A stretch of DNA of 64,000 nt, from positions 1 to 64,000 of the forward strand of contig MSHM01000032.1 in NCBI GenBank assembly GCA_001941225.1. The letters run 5' to 3'. Under the pieces are notes generated by a model that was not told the DNA's origin, ran no database searches, and saw only the letters and a program-made list of their open reading frames with translations. Shown piece after piece: positions 17,668 to 24,671 of this stretch; the stretch's first letter is position 1, and every line of letters begins with the position of its first letter. The position numbers were made by a program, and so were the translations under genes. The stretch comes from Oscillospiraceae bacterium Zagget12. Its GTDB lineage: Bacteria > Bacillota > Clostridia > UBA1381.

Positions 17668-19485
17668 TTGCAGAAAAGATTTAAAGGACTTGGAGTATGG
17701 CTCGCAATGTTTATTGTTATATATTTGATATATATGATTTTCATTGGTATGTCGTCGCATACAATAGATATTCCTTACTCGGATTTTGTGAACAGCATAA
17801 AATCGGAACAGGTAACGTCGATGGTTATTTCCGGCAACGACGTGACGGCTGCGCTTGCAAGCGGACAGAATGTAAAAACAACCATTCCGTCTTTGGAAAC
17901 ATTGCAAGCCGACGCGGGCGAGGAGATAAAAGCACAAATGGCAGACGGCACTCTAAAGCAGGAGGCGCACGAAAATAAAATCTCGTGGACGGTTATAACC
18001 AATATATTGCTTATTGTAGTGTTTATCGTGGTGTTTTTCTTCGGATTTTTGCGCCGCGGCGGAGGCGGCGCGGGAAATTTCACAAGGAGCAGAGCAAAGC
18101 TCAATGTGAACAATACGCGCGTCACCTTTAAGGACGTGGCGGGAGCCGATGAGGAGAAAGCCGAGCTTGCCGAAATTGTGGAGTTTTTGAAAAATCCGCA
18201 TAAGTTTTCAAGCCTCGGAGCAAGAATACCCAAAGGAGTGCTGCTTGTAGGCTCTCCGGGTACGGGTAAAACTCTTCTTGCAAAGGCTGTCGCCGGCGAG
18301 GCGGGAGTACCGTTCTTTTCGATAAGTGGTTCCGATTTTGTTGAATTATATGTCGGTGTGGGCGCGTCGCGCGTCAGAGATTTGTTTGAACAGGCAAAGA
18401 AAAATAAGCCGTGTATCGTGTTTATAGACGAAATCGACGCTGTCGGCAGAAAAAGAGGCGCCGGTATGGGCGGCGGACACGATGAAAGAGAGCAAACCCT
18501 CAATCAGCTGCTTGTGGAAATGGACGGTTTCGGAGAAAATGACGGAGTTATCATAATAGCGGCTACAAACCGACCCGATATACTTGACCAGGCGCTTTTA
18601 AGACCCGGACGATTTGACAGGCAAATTGTGGTGGATATGCCGGATTTAAAGGGCAGAGAGGCTATACTAAAGGTACATTCGGCTAAGAAACCCTTGGCGA
18701 ACGATGTTGATTTATCAGAGATTGCCAAAGCGACCTCCGGCTATTCGGGAGCCGATTTGGAAAATCTTATGAACGAATCGGCAATTTTTGCCGCAAGGAG
18801 AAACCATATTGAAATTACCCGTCAGGACGTCGAGGACGCGAACATAAAGGTTATGATGGGAAGTGAAAAGCGTTCAAGAGTGCTCACCGATAAGGAAAAG
18901 AAACTCACGGCATTTCATGAGGCGGGTCACGCCGTATTGGCGAAAATTGTTGACAAAACCTCGCATATCCATAGGGTGTCAATTATTCCGAGAGGAAGAG
19001 CCGGCGGATACACGATGTATATTCCGGATGAGGATAAAATGTACACGTCAAAAAATGAAATTTTAGATAGAATAGTCGTAATGCTCGGCGGAAGAGTTGC
19101 CGAGGCGCTTACTATGGACGATATAAGCACCGGCGCGTCAAATGATATTCAGCGCGCGACGGAGCTTGCAAGGCAAATGGTTACCAAATACGGTATGTCG
19201 GAATCCATAGGACCCGTTTCGTATGACGACGGCGGAGAGGTGTTTATAGGACGCGACTTTGCTCATTCCAAGGCGTATTCCGAGAAAACCGCCGCCGATA
19301 TTGACGACGAGGTAAAGCATATTTTAACATTACAATACAAAAAAACAGAGCAAATTCTTACTGAAAATATGGAAGTACTTACACGCGTGGCAAATAAGCT
19401 GCTTGAAAAGGAAACTATAGACGGAATAGAATTTGAGGAATGTTTTAATACTATAGAAGGAGGAAATCAAAATGCAGATAACTAA
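17668..19485 (+). CDS. ftsH: ATP-dependent zinc metalloprotease FtsH
   Basis: A 605-residue membrane AAA+ protease that degrades unassembled membrane proteins and regulators. Two TM helices (about 8-28 and 108-130) flank an extracytoplasmic domain. The AAA domain has Walker [14 protein letters not shown] near 195 and Walker [15 protein letters not shown] near 250. The zinc site HEAGH is near 417 with the third ligand Asp further on. The start is TTG with AGGAGGTAG just upstream; the nearby GTG at 17663 is out of frame. Its end overlaps the DUF1858 start. Confidence 0.97.
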   Translation: MQKRFKGLGVWLAMFIVIYLIYMIFIGMSSHTIDIPYSDFVNSIKSEQVTSMVISGNDVTAALASGQNVKTTIPSLETLQADAGEEIKAQMADGTLKQEAHENKISWTVITNILLIVVFIVVFFFGFLRRGGGGAGNFTRSRAKLNVNNTRVTFKDVAGADEEKAELAEIVEFLKNPHKFSSLGARIPKGVLLVGSPGTGKTLLAKAVAGEAGVPFFSISGSDFVELYVGVGASRVRDLFEQAKKNKPCIVFIDEIDAVGRKRGAGMGGGHDEREQTLNQLLVEMDGFGENDGVIIIAATNRPDILDQALLRPGRFDRQIVVDMPDLKGREAILKVHSAKKPLANDVDLSEIAKATSGYSGADLENLMNESAIFAARRNHIEITRQDVEDANIKVMMGSEKRSRVLTDKEKKLTAFHEAGHAVLAKIVDKTSHIHRVSIIPRGRAGGYTMYIPDEDKMYTSKNEILDRIVVMLGGRVAEALTMDDISTGASNDIQRATELARQMVTKYGMSESIGPVSYDDGGEVFIGRDFAHSKAYSEKTAADIDDEVKHILTLQYKKTEQILTENMEVLTRVANKLLEKETIDGIEFEECFNTIEGGNQNADN

Positions 19486-19672
19486 GGAAACCTTAATAGG
19501 CGAGGCTTTGCAGATTAACAGCGGGATTGCTCCTATTCTTATGAGAATAGGTATGCACTGCCTCGGCTGTCCGGCGTCGCAGGGCGAGTCAATAGAGGAC
19601 GCTTGTATGGTACACGGCGTTGACCCTGACGAGCTTGTTAAAAAGATTAACGACTTTTTGGCGGAAAATTAA
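19472..19672 (+). CDS. DUF1858 domain protein
   Basis: A 66-residue protein starting [20 protein letters not shown]. It has the DUF1858 CxxC motif in MGMHCLGCPASQGESIEDAC-like context (GMHCLGCPASQ) and ends in VDPDELVKKINDFLAEN. The domain resembles the N-terminal helical part of hybrid-cluster proteins; a disulfide, metal or redox role is likely but unproved. Its ATG lies inside the last codons of ftsH (14-base overlap in a different frame) with AGGAGG just upstream, so translation is coupled to ftsH. Confidence 0.85.
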   Translation: MQITKETLIGEALQINSGIAPILMRIGMHCLGCPASQGESIEDACMVHGVDPDELVKKINDFLAEN

Positions 19673-19708
19673 AAAAATGCTGTCGGCGCAAAACCGACAG
19701 CATTTTTT
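19672..19708. terminator. Bidirectional terminator between DUF1858 and M23 genes
   Basis: AAAAAATGCTGTCGG and CCGACAGCATTTTTT form a near-perfect stem with A- and T-runs on both sides, serving the convergent genes. Confidence 0.9.
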
Positions 19709-19713
19709 TACTA

Positions 19714-20541
19714 TCAGAGAGGAAGATAGTCAGAGGGATTTACATTAATTCCGTCTTTTGTCATTTCAAAATGAAGATGCGATTCGGTCACGTTTTCGCC
19801 TTTGCTTTCGCCCACGGTGCCGATAACCTCGCCCGATTTGATTTCCCTACCCTCGGTAAGATTTTCGCTGTTTTCAAGCCCCATATATTTTGTCACAAAG
19901 CCCGCCGCGTGTGAAACGGTAACGCAAACGCCCATAGCGTCCTCGGATACGGAATCGATAACGCCGTCCGCCGCCGCCTGCACGCTGCACCCGCTTTCCG
20001 CCGCGATGTCTATACCGTTATGCGTGCGCCAGTCCGATAAGGCACTGTTAAAAACAAGAGTATCCGAATATTCGTCAAGTATTTCGCCCGTTACCGGCAT
20101 AATAAACACAGGCTGCTCGCTTGACACAATAATCGCCGTTTCCTCAACGTCGGGATTGTCCACCGCGTATTCTTCCTTAGTTTCCTCCTGCGGCATAGCG
20201 CTCACATCTTCAACCGAATTTACGTCTTCGACCGAACCGGCGTCTTCGACCGAACCGGCGTCTTCGACCGAACCGGCATACGCGGAGGAAACAGCCTCCG
20301 GTTCATATACTACAGGCTCCTCTGTAGCCGGCACTGCCTGAGCATATTCCTCGGCGTCGGAGGAAAATACAGGCATTTCGGTCGCGTCCTCCTCCACGAT
20401 TTCGGTGCTTATTACATTTGACGCCTTATTGGCTTGCCTTTCCGTGAAATATCCCGCCACACCTATCACTAATACACAGCAGCACAGCGCTATGTAAAAG
20501 CTCGGCAGCTTTCTCGCGTCTTTCTTCTGTTCTTGGTTCAT
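19714..20541 (-). CDS. M23 (LytM) family peptidase, SpoIIQ-like
   Basis: A 275-residue membrane-anchored protein. One TM helix (about 14-34, FYIALCCCVLVIGVAGYF) is followed by a long acidic linker with a run of five- to six-residue SVED repeats, then a LytM domain (about 165-270). Zn-ligand motifs look intact: THNGIDIA (HxxxD) and SHLHFEM. This layout matches clostridial SpoIIQ, the forespore half of the engulfment channel; an elongation-type endopeptidase is the alternative. ATG 20541 is chosen because CAGGAGG precedes it; the track's 34 extra residues lie over the upstream regulatory region. Confidence 0.75.
   Translation of the reverse strand: MNQEQKKDARKLPSFYIALCCCVLVIGVAGYFTERQANKASNVISTEIVEEDATEMPVFSSDAEEYAQAVPATEEPVVYEPEAVSSAYAGSVEDAGSVEDAGSVEDVNSVEDVSAMPQEETKEEYAVDNPDVEETAIIVSSEQPVFIMPVTGEILDEYSDTLVFNSALSDWRTHNGIDIAAESGCSVQAAADGVIDSVSEDAMGVCVTVSHAAGFVTKYMGLENSENLTEGREIKSGEVIGTVGESKGENVTESHLHFEMTKDGINVNPSDYLPL
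20207..20278 (-). repeat. Four tandem 18-bp coding repeats
   Basis: Four head-to-tail 18-base units (plus-strand TCTTCGACCGAACCGGCG; the first diverged) lie in the linker of the M23 protein and encode the SVED-type repeat. Near identity of three units suggests recent slippage. Confidence 0.9.
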
Positions 20542-20575
20542 TTTAAAACCTCCTGTTTCAGTTGTAGTATTTAGT

Positions 20576-20603
20576 ATTGTTTCCTTAATTTGCTGTATTA
20601 TAC
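20576..20603 (-). promoter_or_regulatory. Sigma-F-like promoter of the M23/SpoIIQ-like gene
   Basis: On the minus strand GTATA, 14 bases, then GGAAACAAT, matching the known sigma-F pattern (GYATA, about 15, GGNNANAHT). A sigma-A TATAAT overlaps the -35 (GTATAAT) but lacks a good -35 partner. spoIIQ is a sigma-F gene in Bacillus subtilis. Confidence 0.45.
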
Positions 20604-20674
20604 CCGATTGAGGAAAAGAATTAAAAAAAGCCTGTTTTGGCATAAATTAAATTAAGAAAATATTAAAAATACTA

Positions 20675-20703
20675 TTCCCAAATTCAAATTTATATAGTAT
20701 AAT
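20675..20703 (+). promoter_or_regulatory. Probable promoter of mecA
   Basis: TTCCCA, 17 bases, TATAAT. The -35 matches consensus at four of six positions. Confidence 0.5.
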
Positions 20704-20731
20704 AGCTATATAAGAAAGTAGGTGGTTGCTT

Positions 20732-21334
20732 GTGAGAATAGAAAAGCTCAACAGTGACAAGATAAAAGTGACTTTGACATCAGCGGATTTAATAAATCTT
20801 AATATAGACGTGGAACAGCTCGCGCCCGATTCAAAGGAGCTGCACACATTTTTATTTCATATAATGGAAACGATAAGAGAAGAAACGGGCTTTAATCCGT
20901 ACAGCGGTCAGATTGTGGTGGAGGCAATGCCGTCAAGCGACGGAATTATTATTATGGTAAGCCGCCTTAAAACAACCTCCGCGCAAATTACGAAAGAGCG
21001 CTTTAATAAAGCGACATCCGTTAAAGCGAAAAGGAAAACATCGACAAGGACGGAGATTTTTTACTTTGAAAGATTTGAGGATATGTGCGCGGCAATCACG
21101 GAGACGGACGAAGGCTCTCTTGCCGCGGGCAGCTTGTATAAGCTCAACAACACATATTGCTTTACGATAAAAAACGAATTGAAACACGCGAAATGTATAC
21201 ATACTATGTATGAGTTTTCGGCGAAGAAATCGGCGTACCCGTTGCAGACTGCGTATATCAAGGAACACGGCAGGCTTATCGCAAAGGGAAAAGACCTTGT
21301 GAATATGGCGGAGAAAATAAGACAGCTTACATAA
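20732..21334 (+). CDS. mecA: Adaptor protein MecA
   Basis: A 200-residue ClpC adaptor that captures substrates for ClpCP proteolysis. The N-terminal domain starts MRIEKLNSDKIKVTLTSADL, the typical MecA opening, with an acidic strand-helix unit to about residue 75. A basic linker (KAKRKTSTR) leads to the C-terminal ClpC-binding domain (FYFERFEDMCAAI to about 195). GTG 20732 is chosen over the track's TTG because GGTGG is well placed and the family begins MxIE. It is divergent from the M23 gene. Confidence 0.85.
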   Translation: MRIEKLNSDKIKVTLTSADLINLNIDVEQLAPDSKELHTFLFHIMETIREETGFNPYSGQIVVEAMPSSDGIIIMVSRLKTTSAQITKERFNKATSVKAKRKTSTRTEIFYFERFEDMCAAITETDEGSLAAGSLYKLNNTYCFTIKNELKHAKCIHTMYEFSAKKSAYPLQTAYIKEHGRLIAKGKDLVNMAEKIRQLT

Positions 21335-21359
21335 ATTTGTTAATATTTTTTAAAAACAC

Positions 21360-21388
21360 TTGCAAAGTTATCTCAATGATAGTATAAT
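21360..21388 (+). promoter_or_regulatory. Sigma-A promoter of yajC
   Basis: TTGCAA, 17 bases, TATAAT, 37 bases before the start. Confidence 0.65.
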
Positions 21389-21424
21389 ATCTAAGAATAA
21401 TAAATTAGGCAAAGGAGAAATATT

Positions 21425-21838
21425 ATGACAAATATTTTAGAAACGGTTGTTTTTGCGGAGGGCGAAGATGCTGTAAATACGCAGGCTCAAACCGCGGAAA
21501 CGACAGAAACCACAAGCGCGGACGCGGAGCAGGTTGCCGAGGCTAATCCGGTAATGAGCACTGTTGTAAGTATTCTTCCGCTTGTTCTTATTATCGTATT
21601 GCTGTACTTTATGATGATAAGACCGCAAAGAAAAAAGGAAAAAGAAACCAAAGAGATGATTAACTCGATGAAGGTCGGCGATAAGGTTGTAACAATCGGC
21701 GGCATCTGCGGCAAGGTCGCGAGAATCAAGGACGAATTTGTCTTTATCGAAACCGGAAATATCGGCACTCCCGATGAAAAATCCGTTATCAAAATGGAAA
21801 GAGACGCCGTAAAGACGGTCGAATCCAACAAAAACTAA
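21425..21838 (+). CDS. yajC: Sec translocon accessory protein YajC
   Basis: A 137-residue protein with one TM helix (about 45-66, VVSILPLVLIIVLLYFMMI) followed by the signature IRPQRKKEKETKEMINSMKVGDKVVTIGG (given here in overlapping parts) and a small beta domain. YajC joins SecDF in the membrane. The N-terminal extension before the TM is longer than usual and rich in Thr, Ala and Glu. The yajC-TIGR04086-scfA-scfB order is a conserved clostridial block, though secDF, often next to it, is about 16 kb away here. Confidence 0.93.
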   Translation: MTNILETVVFAEGEDAVNTQAQTAETTETTSADAEQVAEANPVMSTVVSILPLVLIIVLLYFMMIRPQRKKEKETKEMINSMKVGDKVVTIGGICGKVARIKDEFVFIETGNIGTPDEKSVIKMERDAVKTVESNKN

Positions 21839-21855
21839 ATAGGGTATAAAAAGCG

Positions 21856-21900
21856 AACCTCTCTAATATATTTATAGTAAATTATTAGGGAGGTTTTTTT
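21856..21900 (+). terminator. Terminator-like hairpin overlapping the TIGR04086 ribosome-binding site
   Basis: AACCTCTCTAATA pairs with TATTAGGGAGGTT (13 bp, one G-U) and is followed by T7 and then directly by ATG. The right arm is also the only Shine-Dalgarno (GGGAGG) for the next gene, so folding would both stop RNA polymerase and hide the ribosome site. Confidence 0.75.
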
Positions 21901-22257
21901 ATGGGAATTAATTTTAAGGGCGTGATAAAAGGAACTTTATTTTCGTTAATTATCACATTTGCGATAATTCTTATTCTGTCACTGCTTTCGTATTTCACGC
22001 AAATAAGCGAAAACGTGATAACTACCGGAGCGTATGTATCGGTCGCGGCGGGTATTCTGCTCGGAACAATAGCCGTGGCAAAGGCGGCGACGCAGAAGGT
22101 ATTTCTCCACGCTATGCTTGTGTGCGTGCTGTATTTGATAATTTTCATAGCAATCTCCGCCGCCGTAAACAGAGGAATATCCTTTAATTCGCATTTTCTC
22201 GCGGTCACTGTGGGCGCGTTAGCCGCCGGATTTTTAGGCTCGATAATAGGCGGCTAA
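21901..22257 (+). CDS. TIGR04086 family membrane protein
   Basis: A 118-residue protein with four predicted TM helices (about 10-30, 42-62, 68-90, 98-117) and Gly-rich packing segments (GVIKGTLFSLIITF, GALAAGFLGSIIGG). This family of unknown function is typically encoded between yajC and the SCIFF gene in Clostridia, exactly as here. Its last codons and stop form the first copy of a 61-bp tandem duplication. Confidence 0.85.
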   Translation: MGINFKGVIKGTLFSLIITFAIILILSLLSYFTQISENVITTGAYVSVAAGILLGTIAVAKAATQKVFLHAMLVCVLYLIIFIAISAAVNRGISFNSHFLAVTVGALAAGFLGSIIGG

Positions 22258-22345
22258 GCTTTAAATCGAATTTTCAGAAAAATTAGCCGGATTTTTAGGC
22301 TCGATAATAGGCGGCTAAGCTTTAAATCGAATTTTCAGAAAAATT
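22225..22345 (+). repeat. 61-bp perfect tandem duplication
   Basis: The unit beginning GCCGGATTTTTAGGCTCG occurs at 22225 and again at 22286, identical over 60 bases. Copy one holds the last codons and stop of the TIGR04086 gene; copy two is noncoding and abuts the scfA promoter. It is a recent duplication or an assembly overlap error. Confidence 0.95.
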
Positions 22346-22377
22346 TGTAAAAAACTCTTCCTTTTTATCCGAAAGTA

Positions 22378-22386
22378 TGCTATAAT
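22378..22386 (+). promoter_or_regulatory. Extended -10 promoter of scfA
   Basis: TGCTATAAT is a perfect extended -10; the -35 region (TTCCTT) is weak. It lies 40 bases before scfA. Confidence 0.6.
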
Positions 22387-22425
22387 GGTAATATATTATG
22401 AATACATATTAAGGAGGTTTTAGTG

Positions 22426-22569
22426 ATGAAACACGTACAGACACTAAACAAGGCTAATTTAAAGGATTCGGCAAAGCACGGCGGTTGCGGCGAATGTCAA
22501 ACGTCATGCCAGTCGGCTTGCAAAACTTCTTGCACTGTCGCAAACCAGAAATGTGAACAAGCAAACTAA
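22426..22569 (+). CDS. scfA: SCIFF peptide (six cysteines in forty-five residues), RiPP precursor
   Basis: A 47-residue peptide too short for the ORF track. It starts MKHVQTLNKANLKDSAKHGG and the C-terminal half carries six cysteines (CGECQTSC, SACKTSC and QKC). This is the near-universal clostridial ranthipeptide precursor; the adjacent radical SAM enzyme installs thioether links from Cys to other residues. AAGGAGG lies just upstream of ATG. Its biological role is not established. Confidence 0.95.
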   Translation: MKHVQTLNKANLKDSAKHGGCGECQTSCQSACKTSCTVANQKCEQAN

Positions 22570-22593
22570 TGTTTTGCCGAATAAATGAATGTT

Positions 22594-22631
22594 GCAGATG
22601 AATCATCGGCTGTCGGTCGATGATTTTCTGC
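22594..22631 (+). other. Hairpin between scfA and scfB
   Basis: GCAGA..AATCATCG pairs with CGATGATT.TCTGC across a nine-base loop. No T-run follows, so it probably sets the high peptide-to-enzyme mRNA ratio by stability or processing; that role is inference. Confidence 0.5.
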
Positions 22632-22668
22632 TAATAGCTGAATATATTAATAGGGAGTTTTTTTAAAA

Positions 22669-24039
22669 GTGATACATAAGTATAAGCAACTGGGACTAAA
22701 TATAGTTATGGACGTATATTCCGGCGCGGTTCATATTGTTGACGATGTGATGTATGATATGCTCGATTATATCCTTGAGCCGTTCATATCGGAATCGGAA
22801 TGTCCCGCGTACATAAAGGAGGGCTTGTCGGACAAGTATTCCGCCGAGGAAATAGCGGAAAGCTACAGCGAGATATGCCATCTTGTAAGCGCCGGACAGC
22901 TGTTTACCGACGACTGCTACAGCGAGATAGCGAAGAATTGGAATAAAAAATCCGTGGTAAAGGCGCTCTGCCTGCACGTCGCGCATGACTGTAATTTAAG
23001 ATGTAAATATTGCTTTGCCGACACCGGCGAATTTCACGGCGGCAGAAGTCTTATGAGCGCGGAGGTCGGCAAAAAAGCCATTGATTTCGTGATAAACAAC
23101 AGCGGAAACAGACACAACATAGAGATTGACTATTTCGGCGGAGAACCGCTGATGAATTTCGGCGTTGTCAAGGAAATTACCGAGTACGCCAAGGAACAGG
23201 GCAAGCTGCATAATAAAAATTTCCGTTTCACCGTTACAACCAACGGCATTTTGCTGAATGACGATATAAAAGAATATATAAACAAAAATATGTCGAATGT
23301 CGTGCTGAGCATAGACGGAACAAAGGAAACAAACGACAGAATGAGGTACCGCGTTGACGGAACCGGTTCATATGACACGATAGTGCCCAAATTCCAAGAC
23401 ATAGCCGAAAGCAGAAACCAGGATAATTATTACGTCCGCGGCACATTCACCGCGTACAATCTTGATTTCGCAAAGGACGTAATACATTTGGCTGACCTCG
23501 GATTTAAGCAAACGAGCGTCGAACCGGTAGTCGCGTCGGAAACGGAGGATTACGCGCTTACAAGCGAGCATATCGCAAAGGTTTGCGAGGAATATGACAA
23601 GCTTACCGATGAATATGTTAAAAGATACGACGAGGGCAGGGGATTCAACTTTTTCCATTTTATGGTTGACCTTGACCAGGGACCGTGCGCGATAAAAAGA
23701 CTTTCCGGCTGCGGAGCGGGACATGAGTATCTCGCGGTCGCTCCGAACGGCGATATTTATCCGTGTCACCAATTTGTCGGCAATGAGGATTTCAAAATGG
23801 GCAATGTTTCGTCGGGTGAAATTAACGAGGATATAAAAAATACCTTTGAGCGCTCGAATGTTTACACAAAGGAAAAATGCAAGAATTGCTTTGCCAAGTT
23901 TTATTGCAGCGGCGGGTGCAGCGCGAACGCCTTTAATTTTAACGGCGATATAAACAAGCCTTACGAGCTTGCCTGCGAATTTGAAAAAAAGCGTCTTGAA
24001 TGTGCGATTGCCATTGAGGCGCATAAAAAATTAAGCTAA
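22669..24039 (+). CDS. scfB: SCIFF maturase, radical SAM/SPASM enzyme
   Basis: A 456-residue enzyme that forms thioether bonds in SCIFF. It has an N-terminal precursor-recognition region (about 1-95), the radical SAM CxxxCxxC motif in HDCNLRCKYCFADTG near 108, GGEPLMNF further on, and a C-terminal SPASM domain with Cys clusters (CGAGHEYLAVAPNG, YPCHQF, CKNCFAKFYCSGGC) for two auxiliary [4Fe-4S] clusters. The start is GTG with GGGAG eleven bases upstream. It follows its substrate gene scfA directly. Confidence 0.95.
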   Translation: MIHKYKQLGLNIVMDVYSGAVHIVDDVMYDMLDYILEPFISESECPAYIKEGLSDKYSAEEIAESYSEICHLVSAGQLFTDDCYSEIAKNWNKKSVVKALCLHVAHDCNLRCKYCFADTGEFHGGRSLMSAEVGKKAIDFVINNSGNRHNIEIDYFGGEPLMNFGVVKEITEYAKEQGKLHNKNFRFTVTTNGILLNDDIKEYINKNMSNVVLSIDGTKETNDRMRYRVDGTGSYDTIVPKFQDIAESRNQDNYYVRGTFTAYNLDFAKDVIHLADLGFKQTSVEPVVASETEDYALTSEHIAKVCEEYDKLTDEYVKRYDEGRGFNFFHFMVDLDQGPCAIKRLSGCGAGHEYLAVAPNGDIYPCHQFVGNEDFKMGNVSSGEINEDIKNTFERSNVYTKEKCKNCFAKFYCSGGCSANAFNFNGDINKPYELACEFEKKRLECAIAIEAHKKLS

Positions 24040-24060
24040 TATAAAAAAGGAGGAAGAACA

Positions 24061-24375
24061 ATGATACACAAGTGTTTTAAAATGAAACTGTACGACGGTA
24101 TGGCGGAGGAGTACGAAAAGAGGCATAATGAGCTGTGGCAGGAAATGAAGGATATGATTCACGAGCACGGCGGCAAGAATTATTCGATATTCCTCGATAA
24201 GGAAACGATGGTCCTCTACGGCTATATCGAGATTGAGGACGAGGAGCTGTGGGCAAAGGGCTCAGACACCGCCATAAACAGGAAATGGTGGGATTTTATG
24301 GCTGATATTATGGAAACAAATCCCGATAACAGTCCCGTGTCCGAGGATTTGCACCTTGTTTTCCATTTGGATTGA
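24061..24375 (+). CDS. rhaM: L-rhamnose mutarotase
   Basis: A 104-residue enzyme that interconverts alpha and beta L-rhamnose, feeding the isomerase. Family features are the N-terminal FKMKLYDGMAEEYEKRHNEL with the catalytic His, and the C-terminal WWDFMADIMETNPDNSP. AAAGGAGG precedes ATG. It follows scfB by 21 bases, so it may ride on the SCIFF transcript, which is odd. rhaB lies 2.8 kb downstream; rhaA and rhaD are not in the window. Confidence 0.93.
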   Translation: MIHKCFKMKLYDGMAEEYEKRHNELWQEMKDMIHEHGGKNYSIFLDKETMVLYGYIEIEDEELWAKGSDTAINRKWWDFMADIMETNPDNSPVSEDLHLVFHLD

Positions 24376-24384
24376 TAATTCTCA

Positions 24385-24413
24385 TTGGAAAAAGTCAAAA
24401 AACAGTGAATAAT
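24385..24413 (+). promoter_or_regulatory. Weak candidate promoter for a small RNA
   Basis: TTGGAA, 17 bases, AATAAT, placed so that transcription would start at the base of the structured element at 24418. Confidence 0.35.
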
Positions 24414-24417
24414 ATTT

Positions 24418-24500
24418 CAAATAAGGGCAATAATAGTATTGACCTCACAAAATACATTAAACCGATTGTCAGTCGGTTGATAACCCCCTTATTTGTGAAA
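24418..24500 (+). ncRNA. Candidate three-way-junction RNA (sRNA or 3' UTR element)
   Basis: A 10-bp outer stem (CAAATAAGGG 24418-24427 with CCCTTATTTG 24486-24495) encloses two hairpins: GTATT/AATAC (24436-24455) and AACCGA/TCGGTT (24460-24478). An intrinsic terminator follows at 24501. It could be an independent small RNA from the weak promoter just upstream, or the 3' end of the scfB-rhaM transcript. It does not match a riboswitch core I recognise. Confidence 0.4.
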
Positions 24501-24535
24501 AGAGCGGTATCTCAAGCTACGATACCGCTCTTTTT
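24501..24535 (+). terminator. Terminator before the S-layer gene
   Basis: AGAGCGGTATC and GATACCGCTCT (11 bp) with a nine-base loop, followed by TTTT. Confidence 0.9.
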
Positions 24536-24585
24536 ATGTTTAACAAAAATGTCTGAAAAAATCTGCTAAATTTTGTTTAAACCGC

Positions 24586-24614
24586 TTGACAATAAAAACC
24601 GCAAATGCTATAAT
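24586..24614 (+). promoter_or_regulatory. Consensus promoter of the S-layer gene
   Basis: Perfect TTGACA, 17 bases, TATAAT, plus an extended -10 (TGC). It is the strongest-looking promoter in the window, suiting an abundant surface protein. Confidence 0.85.
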
Positions 24615-24671
24615 TATTATGAAGATATTTATATACAAGGTATATGTTAATTTTGAAAGAGGAGATGTAAA

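Noticed and set aside
20207-20278. Possible CRISPR or intergenic repeat array
   Set aside because: Units are contiguous without spacers, in frame inside the M23 gene, and encode a peptide repeat.
24372-24569. 65-residue ORF after rhaM
   Set aside because: Overlaps structured RNA, a terminator and intergenic DNA; no ribosome-binding site.
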